A DNA stretch of 64,000 nt from Clusia tigrina (GCA_920105625.2 OV050030.1:31924516-31988515); one strand, 5' to 3'; counted from the first letter of the stretch, positions 45,599-58,634 are shown. The notes: a model not told the origin generated them from the sequence alone. Numbers and translations: made by a program.

Positions 45599-48197
45599 CT
45601 GCAATGGAAACAAGCAGAAAAATTCAGAATAAATGGTATTCAAAATGTTTTTAATTGGTGCGCTGCGGAAAAGCTTTCAGCCACGCTCACGCAACGATGT
45701 TGTTCTGTTAAGAACTCAAAATGTTTGCACCCTTTGCCATGTGGCGGTACTCTTGATTTAATCACACTACGCTGTTTTACATTAAGTTACATTCCACCCT
45801 TACACACATCGTAGCGTACTTCGCAGCATGCATTTCATGCACCGTGCAAATCTTTGTAATGAAATCAAAAGTTACAGCTTTGCTAGGGTAGCGTCTGTCG
45901 GTGCTAGCGAAATTTCGCTGCATCATTTAAATCATACTGAGCACAACCAACGACAGAGAGTCTTCATCCTACTCTACTCCAAGCGAATTTGCAACGTTGC
46001 AACTTGCCGGTGTATACATTTGGTAGAAAATTCTCCACCGTCTGCAGTGGAACAATTTATAATTACATTAAGTCTCTTAACAACTTTGAGCAATAGAAGA
46101 AACGTTTCTAAAGTTGTGGATGCTGAGAGATATTAATTCCATTGTCGACTTTTAATTACTCATGTCTCAAAAATCGTTCGTAGTGGGGTAGTATGACAAC
46201 AATAACTTTAATAGTAAATAGGATCTTTGAACTGGTTTTTCGAGAATATTGAAAATAGGTGGCGGAGAATCACAACCACCTGAATGCTCAAAACAGTATA
46301 TTGTGGGTTGTTTATTTAAATGTGAGTTACTTTTGACTGAAGGGCGGACTTTTAGTACGAGTGTCGTACAACCACAACTTTTATTGAGAGTGTTTATTGG
46401 TCTTATAATCATTTATTTGTAGAGGACTTCAATGTATATCTCTTTACCATAATATATAGTAATGAATCAAAATATAAATGAAAGATCTTACCCACTAGCC
46501 ACTTAGGCTTTCGGCTGGATGTATATATGTATATTTATAATATATATGTATATTTCAACGCGTAGCCCTCTTTATTATTAGTACGGCAATTCATCTCTTT
46601 ACAATTCCAAAGCAAAATATTTGATAAAGGCAAATTTGTCTTGAGTAGAGCTATGAAACAACAAAGTAGAATATCATAATTGACACACATATTTCCGAGA
46701 TACCCAACTTAAAACGCCGTCTTGGAAAGTGGAAAGACAAAGGGAATGCAAAAGTAGTGACAATGGTAAATAAAAGCTGAGGACAGAGCTAATAATGTAG
46801 CAAAGTGAAAATACAACGAGAAAGTTGACAATTTATGGGGCTAGTGCACTAGAAGAAAACTATGTGGGTATGGAAGCAAAGCTACGAATAGCTACGGAAG
46901 AAATATGTTGAAAATTGTAGAAGAAAATGAAATATTAAATTGGTGCAAGAATAGGAGTAACCAATTCAAAAACAAAAACTGCAGTCACTAACAAGGCAAT
47001 AAACAGCAACAGACAAAAGGGAGTGGAACACTGCGTAATGTAATAGAGGAACTTGAATGCAAGCAATTTAACTTAAAATATTTAAATATTTCTGGCAAAA
47101 GTGCGAAGCAATGTAATTTGCTCCCTCCATTTTACTGCCCGCTTCCACAAAAAGTTTAAAATCCATTTCTATTCATCGCTTTTGTGTCGGTTTTTTATTG
47201 CTAGTTCTCCAAATGACCATGAAACAGAAACCTAGCGACACAGTGAGTGGCTGTGTTAGAAAAGCAGGTACAGTCGTGGGTGTGGCTATGACAGGTGAGT
47301 GAAAGTTTATATTACTTTCGGTCTGCAAAAACATGTCATGAAAACTTTCAGCATATTTCTTTTATATCTGTATCAGTTTTATTTCTCTTTTATTGAAGGT
47401 AATTCTAAATAGTCCATGCGTCCTAAGTTGTAGTGCACACTTCTCTTAGTTTTATGCCACGGCACTAGTTTTGAAGTAGATTCCTCCATGGAAACTTCAA
47501 TGGAGAGTTGTTAAAGTAAGTTGGAATCTGCTTCGCGGTTACGAGTTATTCGAATGAAACGCTTTGACATTTCGATGTAAATTTTTTTTAGTTAAGTTCA
47601 GTCGTAGAATATACTCGTAAAACAAAGAATTGTGGAACATTCCACTTAAAAAAGTCATACTTAAAATATGAAATAAAAGTTAAAATGCAAACTATTGGGC
47701 TTGATGCTCAATGGCAAATATCACTCATGGGTACCAAAACTAAGTTGTCGGTTATCGGTTATGAGCGGTTACCGTTTTCTGGGTCAAAGTGATATTTGGA
47801 CATTATTTACCATAAAAGTATTCTGTTCCGAGCGTGGTATTGATATTCTCCTCCATTATAAATACTAGAATGAAATAAAGAAATTAGTTATACCACCAAC
47901 CAGTTCCAGAACTAATTACAACCAATTTGCAAAATGTGAGAAAGACCTCTGGATAACCAAAAAATTTATTTTAAACCATGGATTTCTCCTGATTTTAATG
48001 ATACCATTTTATCTTTAATTTACTGAAGGAGAGTAAGGAGCAACTACATGACAAAACCTATTTAAATAATTGGATATTTTTATCTGAAATGATTTTAAGT
48101 TGATTGAAAGACTATAAACATGATCTGTATAGATTGACATTGAAGTATTGTTCTAATTTAGTATATATAAATGTTCCACTTCAAAATGGCGGGGATT
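45599..48197. other. No recognisable exon; probably upstream spondin intron
   Basis: The spondin reading frame continues upstream of 45598, so an intron starts here. I searched for the first half of Spondin_N and a signal peptide on the minus strand and found neither. Short frames on both strands lack motifs. Confidence 0.45.
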
Positions 48198-48291
48198 GCC
48201 TTCCCACATCGATTAGTGTGCTTGTAATTTGATGGGTGCCTTCACCATATCAATAGTGTGCTCGTAATTTAATGGGTGCCTTTCAATATGG
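48198..48291. repeat. 40-bp tandem repeat, 2.3 copies
   Basis: Units starting GCCTTC at 48198 and 48238 share ATAGTGTGCTCGTAATTT (with a few changes) and AATGGGT; a third, partial unit starts at 48278. Units one and two differ at about seven positions. Confidence 0.8.
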
Positions 48292-50690
48292 CACTTGGAA
48301 AGTCACCGAAGTAATGGCTCTATATATAGTAACTATGTCATAAGTCGCACACGTTCCACATATGAAGTTTCACTCATGTCTTCTACCGACATTAAGATTT
48401 AAAAGCATTCTAATCAGGAAACGATGTGGCAATTGTTCGATTGAGTATTCCTTTGACATACGAGTGTAACGGGAATAAAAGAGACTCATCGACTTTGATT
48501 ATATTTTCTGCGGATATTCTGACTATAGTACTGGAGCTGTTCTGGAGAGTGGACACGATATCAGAATTCTGACAACATTTTCTATCGATATCGACAGATT
48601 TTTACAGAAATTATCTATTTTGACCAGTTCTTCTTTAGCATTTCAATTTCATGTGTGCTTATTTTAAAAGATATCGAAAAAGAACCCACCTCTTTATATA
48701 TAGAGACATATTTGATATCACTGATATCTGAATATAATACAAGAACAGAAATTTGAAAGTCCTTTCAAGTAATTGTTTACACCCGCCAACTTGGCTACAT
48801 GTTCCTTTAACATTTCGTCATTGACCTTTTTATCGTCCAATGTATCTGAAATCATGCATTTTGGTATAAAAAACAGAAGCTTTGACCTGCGACTCATGCA
48901 TTCCTCAACAATTCGGAATTACTTTCATTAAAAGAAGAATAAAACTGATACAAATAATATCAAAACATTCTGAAGGTTGCAGAAAAAGAAGCAAAGAGGT
49001 CAAGACAATCACTCATCCATCGTTGGCAGACCCATACCTGTACTTACTATTCTAATATAGTCACTCATTGTGTCGCTATGTTTCTATTGCATGGTTATTT
49101 GGAAAAATAGCCATAAAAAAATAACAAAGGTACTTTAAAGTTTTGCTTACCACCATGGTGGGAGTGGAATGGGGAGCCAACGACACTCCTTCGGACTTTT
49201 GTTGGTATTTTTTTAAATATTTTCAGTTTAGTTGCTTTCAAGCACAATTACATTTCGCAATGTTCCACTTCCTTTTGTCTGTTGTTGTTTTTGCAGTTGT
49301 TGTCTTTGCTCTCGAGCTAGTTACCTCTGTTTCTGTGCTAGTTTAATATTTCATCTTTATTTCTTACAATTTGCAAAATTTTTCTTTACTTTTTATTCCA
49401 TTTCTGTTCGTATTTTGCTTTCATATCCAACCACTTTTCCATTAGTGCGCTAGTAGCATGCATTCCAAATTTCATTGCTGCATTATTTCCTCAGTCTTTC
49501 CTTTTTACTTGCCCTTGTCACTCTCTTACCGTTCACTTTCTTTGTCCACTTTCGTAGATTGAGTTTAAAGTTGCATATTTCAATTACGATATTTAATTTT
49601 GTTACTTTGTGCCGTTACAGAAGAAGAAATTGCTTTCTAAATTATTTAGCAATTGAATCCCAAATATTAGAATATTCTCCCTAATTAGGGAAATTGTAAA
49701 TTTGTTTGGCACAGTTGGAAACTTGCTATGCTAGTAGAGAAATTTATGGATTTATTACAAGTATACAAATTGTCTTTTAATTAATTGCTCATCCTGACGT
49801 ATGAGCAACATAATTGTGGTTCACTCTTTTGCATACTTCCTGTTAGGAATTTCCTCAAAATAGTTGAGAATATGAGAGATCAAATGCTAGAAAATTATGC
49901 ACCATTAATATATTCATACTACAAATAAGTAGGATTTGTATGTTCAGGCTAGGGCCGTCACCAAAGTATTTACACCTGAATACCTTAAGTCATTGCGCCA
50001 TCATACTCAAATGGTAAATTATCTGTAGATAATCATTGAATTTTAATATCGTTTGTTGTAGAATTTTTTACCATAATTGTATATTAACTAAACTTACCAC
50101 TAGACTGAGGACAATTCCATGGTCTTAATTAATGTTTTCAGTTTATTTGTTAAATTATAAGTTAATAATAAACTATTTCACTTTGACATAAGTTCATAAA
50201 TCACCTACATTCAGATCTTAAAAGACTTCTATTAAATCTCTCAATTTCTCTACATCTGAATAGACAATCGGATATGGAACGATAGAAAAGTTACATTGTC
50301 TTTTTAAAGCGGTTTAAAATCTAGAAATAATTTCTCTATAGCAGTTGTAAATACATAACTACAACATTTGTCTTGCATTTGTCATACTTTATAAAGCCAT
50401 TCCCAAGGGGGATTAGGGCATACATTTTCTATTTGAAAGTATATAAATAAATTATATTATTCTCTCATTAATTTTCTTTGAGTTTTTCACGAAACTCCTG
50501 TTGTGACTGCACTGTCACAGACCAGACTTGAAATACTGACCTAATGAAACAACAAGAACCATTTATAATGACGGATTTTTGGGGCTACTATTTTAGTTTC
50601 TGATTATTTTGAAATATGTAACTTTATAATGGGAGCAAATATTCTACCTTCTGGGATGAAACAGCTAAAAAATACTTGGTAAAAACAGTC
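48292..50690. other. No gene recognised
   Basis: Mostly AT-rich DNA. The frames at 49143-49346, 49232-49453 and 49475-49684 (plus) are Phe/Val/Leu-rich by-products of T-rich sequence. No repeat family was identified. Confidence 0.4.
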
Positions 50691-51035
50691 CTATGAATTA
50701 ATGAACGAATGAAATAAAGAGGAAAGGTTTTCTATTAGTCCAACAGATCTAAGGAAATTTAGCACTGAGTTGGAGTTCATTGCTCTAATGTCTCTGCCCT
50801 CGGGCCAGTGATGCCCCAGATATTTTTTCCTACTGCGAGGCAAGGCTTCGCAGTTCATTAGAAGATGCTTTGGTGCTTCTTCTGCCTCCGTGCAGAACCT
50901 ACACGTGATTATTGGTGAGAGTCCCAGTTTCATGAGGTGGCTTCTTAAACGACAGTGGCCTGTGAGCTGACCTGTCAGAGCTCTTACATTGTAAACAGTG
51001 CTAACATAATATTTCGAAATATTTCTAGACAACAT
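50691..51035 (-). pseudogene. LINE ORF2 C-terminal fragment (after RNase H)
   Basis: An intact 114-codon minus-strand frame reads VRALTGQLTGHCRLRSHLMK, then ITCRFCTEAEEAPKHLLMNC, and ends in a stop. This is the same C-terminal finger architecture as the other RNase H-type LINEs (GHCRLxxHLxK...CRFCxEAxExPxHLL...C). The RNase H domain that should precede it is absent, as in a 5'-truncated copy. Confidence 0.8.
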
Positions 51036-51667
51036 TTATCTAGGCTGTACAGACAAAGCTCGGTAGGTATTTGGCAATGGACTAAATCCACGCAATACAT
51101 CGACGAACGACTGTCTAATAAGTTGAAATGTTTACTAATTTATATTTCAATGGTTATTGGGAAAATAAGTGATACATGACATGATGCTATATACAAATCT
51201 TTCTTATATCTTTGGATATTTCTTAGCCCAGACTATAGACATAATGGCCTTTCCCACAGAAACCAGCATAGTTTATTACATTTATGTATTATGTATTATC
51301 TCTGGTAGACTTTGATAAATGTCTGCAGTATATCACATCAGAATAACATGTCATGCTCTCCTGCGACATTTTTGAGCAATATCACATGTGAAACATAGTA
51401 TTAATATGGTGCTAATTCTGCACATTGACAGATGTGGAATGAATTTTATATTGAGAAACGCTGAGTCCAGATAAATTGCATTCTTATTGAATCACAAAAT
51501 TGAGAACTGTTTCAGAGATAAAATGTAATCAGTCTGCACAATGAAACAACATTAATCATCAATTGAATTTTTTCAAGAGATTAGTTTGATGCATACAAAA
51601 ATATAAATGTGTTAGAGATTTTACGTAATTCTACTGCATAAAAACATTTTTAGAAGCTTTTGATCAG
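51036..51667. other. Spacer, nothing recognised
   Basis: AT-rich sequence between two LINE remnants with no open frame or motif of interest. Confidence 0.4.
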
Positions 51668-51800
51668 TTATTATTATTATTATTATTAATGTTGTTGGGG
51701 AAATGAGTACTAGCTGCAGATGCCATCGACTCGAAGAGAAAAGGATTTTATAGAAAGAGACATTTTGGAGACCAAGCCCGTCAAAACCCATCAATATCTT
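51668..51800 (-). mobile_element. Repeat with (TAA)n end, copy 1
   Basis: An (ATT)n run at 51668-51689 is followed by AATGAGTACTAGCT, TTTTATAGAAAGA and CATTTTGGAGACCAAGCCCG. The same string follows a longer (ATT)n run at 58005-58067. On the minus strand the order is body then (TAA)n, as expected for the 3' end of a LINE with a TAA tail. No coding part is identifiable. Confidence 0.6.
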
Positions 51801-52279
51801 AAGTTTGGTGATAGGTACTTAGTTAATGTGGCAGTCCGTAAAGACATGACTTACGCCCACGTTACGTTACCATGCTTTGTGATAAGTACTGAGGAATTTT
51901 ATAGGTTTACGTAGCAATGTGATAAGATTCTATAGCATTCTCTACGATTACTTCAGATAAAATTCTGAATTTAACTCCTGCTTCGGCTTGAGTTTGAAAC
52001 GCATGAGTTTTTAGATTAGATTAGATTGTACTGAGAGCAGGAACCAGTCACCAAGTCACTGCGGCCAAGTAGGCCTGTTGTGACACCCTCCATTTTTACA
52101 AATACTCCCCAAGTCAAGTTTCAGTACGAATTCAGAGATTTCCTTAGGGGACTTGTACGCAATATCTGACGCTTATAGAAAATGGATACCTAAGTAAAGA
52201 AGCCGGGTCCATATAAGACCATTACCGTGACAAAGTTGATGCATAGCTGTTTCCTCCTCTTCGTTACACAACCTACATA

Positions 52280-53553
52280 CGAGGGCGGATTGATATTGAA
52301 GCTACCTAGCGCTAGATGGCACCACAAACACAAAAACCTTTTTTTTTAGAAATTGCGATCTGTCAAACGTCAGCTGTTAAAATTTCATCCAAATTCATCG
52401 ATTAGTTTATTTGTTGTAGTCCTTTGAAGTAAGCAACTTTTGTGTTTCTTGAAAAATGGAAAAAAGCGAATTTCGTGCAGTGATTAAACACTATTATTTG
52501 AAAGGGAAAACGGCGAAAGAGACAAAAGAAAAGCTCGATAAACATTACGGTGAGTCTGCTCCGTCAGATTACATGGTAAAATATTGGATTGCTGAATTTA
52601 AACGCGGCCGAACAAGCACTGCAACAATACCATCAACAGGAAGGCCAAAAGAGGTGGTTACTGAAGAAAATATCAAGAAAATCCTCGATATCGTTATGAA
52701 TGATCGCCGAGTCAAGTTGCGTGAGATTGTTGAAATGGTAAACATATCATATGAACGTGTGTTCAACATTTTGCATGACCATTTGCATATGAAAAAGCTA
52801 TCGGCAAGATGGGTGCCGCGTTTGATCAGTGTCGAACAAAAACGAGTTCGACAAACCACTTCACAGCTGTGTTTGGACATGATAAAGCGTAATCCTGTTG
52901 ATTTTTGGCGTCGATTAATAACTGTTGATGAAACGTGGGTCCACCACTACACACCTGAAACCAAAAATCAATCGAAACAATGGGTGGAAGCTGGTGGAAG
53001 TGCTCCGAAGAAGGCGAAGGCAGTGAAATCGGCTGGCAAGGTTATGGCCACTGTATTTTGGGATGCACACGGAATATTGCTCATCGATTATCTTGAAAAA
53101 TGATCCACAATCACAGGAGAGTATTATCGTGCATTATTGGATCAATTGATTGATGCAATGAAGGAAAAACGACCACATTTAAAGAAGAAAAAATGCTCTT
53201 TCTTCAAGACAACGCATAAGTTCACACAGCATTAGATACGATGCTAAAATTACGTGAAATACACATCCACCTTATGGTCCAGATTTAGCTCCTGGTGACT
53301 TTTTTCCTGTTTCCAAACTTGAAAAAATGCCTCGCAGGAAAAAGTTTCATTTCAAACGAAGAAGTGATTACCGAGTCTAACGCGTATTTTGAGGGATTCC
53401 CGAAATCCTTTTATTCAGATAGTATAAACAAGTTGGAATATCGTCTTACTAAGTGTGTCGAAGTAAAAGGATACTATGTTGAGAAATAAATGGTTTTTGA
53501 AAAAAAAAAATGTTTTTTCCTACTTAGGTAGCTTCAATATCAATCCGCCCTCG
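52280..53553 (+). mobile_element. Near-complete mariner transposon with perfect 28-bp inverted ends
   Basis: The 1274-bp element is bounded by TA on both sides (52278-52279 and 53554-53555), the mariner target duplication. Terminal inverted repeats at 52280-52307 and 53526-53553 match perfectly over 28 bp by eye (starting CGAGGGCGGATTGATATTG). It encodes a broken transposase of the irritans-like group. It was inserted into the finger region of an older minus-strand LINE, and removing it with one TA restores that LINE's frame. Length and ends are typical of mariners. Confidence 0.95.
52456..53489 (+). pseudogene. mariner transposase, inactivated
   Basis: Transposases of this family cut and paste the element using a D,D(34)D catalytic triad. 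The first 215 codons are open: an N-terminal helix-turn-helix half (MEKSEFRAVIKHYYLKGKTA), the GRPKEVVTEENI linker, the WVPR motif (residues 119-122) and the first catalytic Asp in TVDETWVHHYTPE (D158). A TGA follows at 53101-53103 where the family has Gly. Downstream fragments include LFLQDNA with the second Asp (GAC 53208-53210), immediately broken by TAA at 53217, and PDLAPGD with the third Asp (53297-53299). The final frame runs from about 53300 (FFLFPNLKKCLAGK) to YYVEK and a stop at 53489. The second and third Asp are 16 bases too close, and there are at least two frameshifts, so the protein cannot be active. Confidence 0.9.
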
Positions 53554-54480
53554 TAGGTCATTTTGGGTGATTCTCATGTTGTATAGGTATTTCATTACTC
53601 GGCAATGCCCAGTTACAAGTCCCGTGATAGCGCGAATACCTGACCGAGTCAAGCTTAGTATGTCTTTAGTTATTTTGAATGGCAGGAAAGTTTTAGCTAC
53701 CCTAGAATCTTTTGCTTCCATCAAATATTGGTGTGATTTTTTCCTAGTCATTCCTTAATCTCGTATTTTGTGCAGCTCCAATGTAAGCTACAGAATGGTT
53801 CAGGTCTTGTAAAGTTACTGGCTGCCCCTTTTCTAGCGAGCTCATCTGCCACTGCGTTCCCCACGAACCCACTATACCCTGGCCCATATGAAGTGAAGTC
53901 TTTTTCTTGATGCTAGTCTTTTACAGTAGCAGAAAGCACTCCCAAACTAGTTTGTATTTGATTTCAAACGCGCAATGGGCTAGCAACGCAGCCTTGCTGT
54001 GTGAGTGAATATAAATATGACAAGTTGTGGTATCACTTTCTAGTTCTTCTCTTAAGCAAAGTTCTATTTCATAAATTTCGGCTTGAAACACTGAGTTATC
54101 ATGTCCCATGCTGTTAAAAATGCATCTTCTGGGTCTTTCACCAGTACTCTAACTTCCATACCCTCTTCCATTTTGGAGCCGTCTGTGTACCGTACATCAG
54201 ATATAGTTGCAGGTTTATATTCTGTTCCAAATTAACCTTATCAGGGAATGTGACCTTGAAGTCATGTTGGAAGTTGAATCTGGTTTTGCAGAAGTCGCTT
54301 AGGGTTAAAGATTTGTTGCACATTCCTAACATTCCTAATCCTTCTCTAACTAGAGACCTTAAAAAATGAGACGACCCTTCTTCATTATTTAAGATGAGCT
54401 TTGCCACAACATATAAAGCTTCTTTCTTAATAAAGAAATGAATCGGGGGAACATTTAACAAAACCTCAAGGTGCGGCAGT

Positions 54481-57400
54481 CGGAGTAGACTTCATAGCCC
54501 CTGTTACATAGGCACAGGCTAGTCTTCGCATGAGTTTACTTATTATTTGCTATTTTATTTATTGTTATTATTATTATTATTGTTATTTATTGATTTACTT
54601 ATAGTTATAAACTATAAGCTAATATATTGAAGCAATAGCATCGAGGCTTTCAGCTTATTTATTTATTGTATAAAATATAAGTCATCAATATTTGTAATTA
54701 CAGAGGCCTTGGATTAGATTTGTGGGTTCTTTCACGTAAATTTGTTTTCTATTAAGAAGTGCTTATAAGTTAAATTTATAAGGAATGCTATGGCCTCATT
54801 TGACTTCTGATTATAATGGTTTCTATACTTTCTTTCAAACTAGGGACTAATCCGTATTCTGTATCCATATTTAAATTATATCGATCAAAGAGCAGAAAGT
54901 CGTGGCAAGTTTTCTTTTGTTTTCTTTTGTAATATAATAAGTGTCTTATTATTTTTTACTTATAAATAAATTAGTAATAGAGATTAATATGTAGTATAAT
55001 GGACATCAATGCCCGAGTGCTTGTACTACTAATGGATATAAACCTTGTTCGGCGGATCTCAAGCCTATTCCATTTCCATCTAAATAGCTGTTAAAAAATG
55101 AAGCTATTCCATTTTATTAATATTTATTTCATAACAATAGTTAATTCATTCATTTATAATTAATTCTGCAGAAGAATGAAGTGCATCTTGTATGAGGCAC
55201 ACTTATGCCAGCGCACAATGAATATATTCGAATTCTTCTTACGACATTAGACGCATCCACAAGAAATTGCTAAGAAGACTCTACAACTTTGCTTTTCAAT
55301 AGACTCTGGATTTAATTTCCCACACTCAGTAAATAGATTTTTTAAAGAAGCATGTGTCGCCATGTATATAATATATAACCGAAACGACAAACAAAGTACA
55401 CATGTACACGTCAAGAGAGGAACAATAATGAATGAACAATAATGCCCATTCAACTGGTCGCCACGATGTAAACGCCTAAAATGAATGATGAGCTGTCACT
55501 TAAGGCAGCTTGAAGTGTAATGAAATCTCTGAAAACTACACAATGAAAAGACACGGAGAAAGGGGGGAAATAGTAAATCAATGAAAAAATGCGTAACACG
55601 CGCGAGCTTATTACTCATTCTTAGAATGTGGCGTAACCGAAAAAAAAACTTAAAAATTAATCATCACGCACTGGCATAGAGCCAAAAAAAGCGGCACTCA
55701 ATAAAAGTGGCGTATCAAAATGCAGCGGCAGAGGCAGCAGAAACGCATCGAATTATCCACCTATCTGAGCCGTATAGCTGGGACTACGCCTCGTCAAGTC
55801 AGTTCAGTCGTGCATTAATTATTACAAAATCGCTTGTCGCGAAGAGAAAACTGGCGACAGACGCCGCAGCGACGCCATTTTGCTGAAATTTATCAGCATC
55901 CAAGCACTTGGGATGCTTTTATAGCGGGCTATTATGATGTATCGCACATAAACATTCTACTCACATATGCACATCACACACAGACGCACGCATAGACACT
56001 TACTCTCGTATGTACGAAATTTATTTGTTTATAATTTTTAATGCCACACATGACATAGTTTTGGTTTTTTTTTCATTTGTGAAATTTATTTTCACGGAAA
56101 TTTGTTTCGTTTGCCAAAAAAATTGCAAGCAAAAATTATAACCACATTAAATGAAAGCCCAGCAAATTTATGCGATAAGTAAAAAGTTTAATCAAAAAGT
56201 TGCTCTTAGTTTGGCAGCCAGCGAGCAAGTTCTGTTCGATATACATGGAGACACAAGAATATGGATGCAAATACTGAAGAAATGGTGGGAACGACATTTT
56301 AGTCCGAGTCATGAAAGAATTCTGCAGAAATGGTGTTAATATTGTCAGCTAATGGATTCGTGGAAGAAGCAGAGATGACGAAGAGGAAAAAGAGAAGCGG
56401 AACGACTTACAAGGATGCTTTATAATCAGTTGAATAAGTAAGTGTTTTAGAAGTGTTATAAAGGGGAAGAAAAAGTAATTTGTGTCTTGGATTATGTACA
56501 AGAGATACACAATACTAGTCTCGGTGTTTGAATAGTCATGTTCTTAATATAATCATTTGCATGTTTTCAACTCTATTGTAGAGGGAGTTATTTCTTATGT
56601 GTTAGGCTAAGACTATGCTTGTACTTCCATCAGAATTCAAAGAACTACAATGCCTAAAAGCCACCTGAAATGATTTCAGTAATTTCAAAACAACTGCTGT
56701 CGTTCCTCATGAATGTCTCCAAATCTGAGATCCGTGAATTAGGATTCATTCTGCATTCTTAAATGGAATTAATGATTGGATATAAATAAAATTGCATATC
56801 GACTTTCACAATGACATTTCCTCACCTGAAGCTTAATTTCCTGACTAAAACTCTTATCGCTCAGATCAAAACAAGTGATTCGAAAACACGGCTCTGAAAA
56901 CCTTCTTAGAATAACCAAATCCAGAAAACAACTTTTTCGATACCCCTTCTCTAAACTTCTTAAATTCTAGTCTCGCTACATACCGAACAGCCATACACTG
57001 GTTATTCGGTATGTTCAGCTGTGTACTCTATAAACCCGGGTGAAACCAAAGTGTATCTGTGTGTTCTTGTTGACATATGCTTCTCTGCTTTTGTTTTTGT
57101 TATTTTGGTTTTTTCGCTTTTTGGTTATTTTGGTTAACCGAAAAACTGTGTCAACTTTAATTAGTTTGCTCTGCTCGGCTCATCTGCTCAGCACACATGT
57201 GCGCTGAGTACATTTACACCTTCGCTGCGTATATATATGTAGATAGGTGTCATTTAATTGAACACACTGACAGCTGGTATTGAAAGAGTTCATTACGCAA
57301 ATGGCCACAATGCATTGGCATTTGCATTTTCATTGCCTTTCCTTTCCCTCGCACACTTACTCGCTTCCTCTATCAATCTGTCTCTCACAATTGCATTTCG

Positions 57401-58004
57401 TTAATTAAATACCAGAATTGAAACAATTTAAAATAAATGAAATAAATGGTTTTAAAATAGTTTAATGTAATTGCAGCACAAATGTATACTTATTTCAGCT
57501 CAACGTAGCGTATACGTAACAATTAATTTAACTTGTGCTAAATGTAACTCATACGTCAGTGGTCACATGGTTATAATTACTGTTTACTTACAGTACTTTA
57601 ACAGGCAATTAAATAGCTTCCGCTCGGTTTAAAAAAATATCACTACAGCGAACATGGTTTTACTTTTGACGCAATTACCTAAATTATGGGTTTCCATTAT
57701 AACCGCTAAGCTCGTAAGTGCAGTGAAAAACAACGACATGAGCAGCTTAAGTATTCTATGGAATATGAAATATCGACGGCTGAGTCTGTTTCTTAACCAC
57801 GTACATGAGCACAGTTAAGCTTCTAATTAGCGTTGAGTTCCAACACCATTTATGGCTTATTTATCAAATTGTTTGTGTCATTCCGGGATATGTGTTGTTA
57901 ATTGTATTGAAGCTAGACTGGCAGTATTGTAATAAGGCCTTCCAGATGGCTGGTTAAACTACTGATAGTTGGGGTAATTTTTAAGAAAGAGTCACAATCA
58001 CGAA
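54481..58004. other. No gene recognised
   Basis: AT-rich at 54540-55170, less so at 55650-55950. A short phrase TACAGAGGCCTTGGA at about 54701 matches the repeat at 58068-58195. No exon can be supported. A TCAGTCG initiator-like motif at 55804 is noted separately as a weak promoter candidate. Confidence 0.4.

Positions 58005-58067
<63 letters not shown>
58005..58067. repeat. (ATT)n trinucleotide microsatellite
   Basis: About 20 ATT units with one interruption (TATTCTTATT). It probably arose from the TAA tail of the adjacent minus-strand retroelement fragment. Confidence 0.95.
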
Positions 58068-58068
<1 letters not shown>

Positions 58069-58195
58069 TTTAACACCATAATAATTTATGAGTGCAAGGT
58101 GTTCCGGGAATGAGTACTAGCTACAGAGGCCTTGGACTGGAAAAGAAAATTATTTTATAGAAAGAACCATTTTGGAGACCAAGCCCGTGGCAGGA
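58068..58195 (-). mobile_element. Repeat with (TAA)n end, copy 2
   Basis: Shares AATGAGTACTAGCT, TTTTATAGAAAGA and CATTTTGGAGACCAAGCCCG with 51700-51790. On the minus strand it ends in the TAA run at 58067-58005. Copy 2 has an extra stretch of about 50 bases between the body and the tail. Confidence 0.6.
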
Positions 58196-58634
58196 AATTA
58201 TTGCCAGTGCTAGATGAGAACTTACTTTTATTCATTTATTTACGCATAAAAAAAAATAACACAATAATTATTGTACACAAGAAAAAAAAACACTAGCTGT
58301 CTGGATGTCCTGTTCTATCATTTAGTTTGGTCTATTGAATCATTCCTGATTTCCCATAGTCGAGAGTAATAATCTAATCTAGATATGATTCTGTAGCTTG
58401 GTGATATAATCGATATTCAAATATAATGAATTTTCTCGGAATCATAAAAACAATATTATTTACAACAAAAAGCGATATTGTAGATCCATAATCATGTCTG
58501 GCATTTTCTTATATATACATCAGTAAACCACCGATGTTAGACAATTTTTAACATTTCTTATATGCCATAAGAGAGTGAGTTAGTGTTTCGAATGGATATA
58601 TCCAAACTTTTTCTCGAAGCAACTGTTTCCGTTT
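58196..58634. other. Spacer, nothing recognised
   Basis: AT-rich sequence between a LINE-tail repeat and the hairpin. No open frame or motif is seen. Confidence 0.4.

Larger units (their letters stand above)
52010..54480 (-). mobile_element. LINE ORF2 remnant (RNase H and finger) split by a mariner
   Basis: On the minus strand, from right to left: an unplaced LINE frame (54461-54138) with KWKRVWKLE near the start of RNase H, RNase H parts NSVFQAEIYEIELCLREELE and IYIHSHSKAALLA (54109-53921, with SDS changed to SHS), a broken stretch, then RSGIRAITGLVTGHCRVMKY (about 53640) up to MRITQND. There a mariner is inserted. On its far side the frame resumes as CRLCNEEEETAMHQLCH (about 52275-52225). 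The 3' end has a (TCTAA)n-type tail, seen on the plus strand as AGATTAGATTAGATT near 52011-52027. Multiple stops show it is inactive. Confidence 0.8.

Noticed and set aside
47213..47295. Plus-strand ATG with 28 open codons followed by a GTGAGT donor, as a 5' exon
   Set aside because: Short frames ending at a donor-like GT are expected by chance; no partner exon or protein similarity is visible.
49143..49210. Minus-strand open stretch ending in a GTAAGC donor (49137 region) as the missing upstream spondin exon
   Set aside because: The only frame with the needed phase (ending CAT GGT G) shows no Spondin_N features such as the aromatic and IIG-type residues expected just before RTHD, and no good acceptor frames it.
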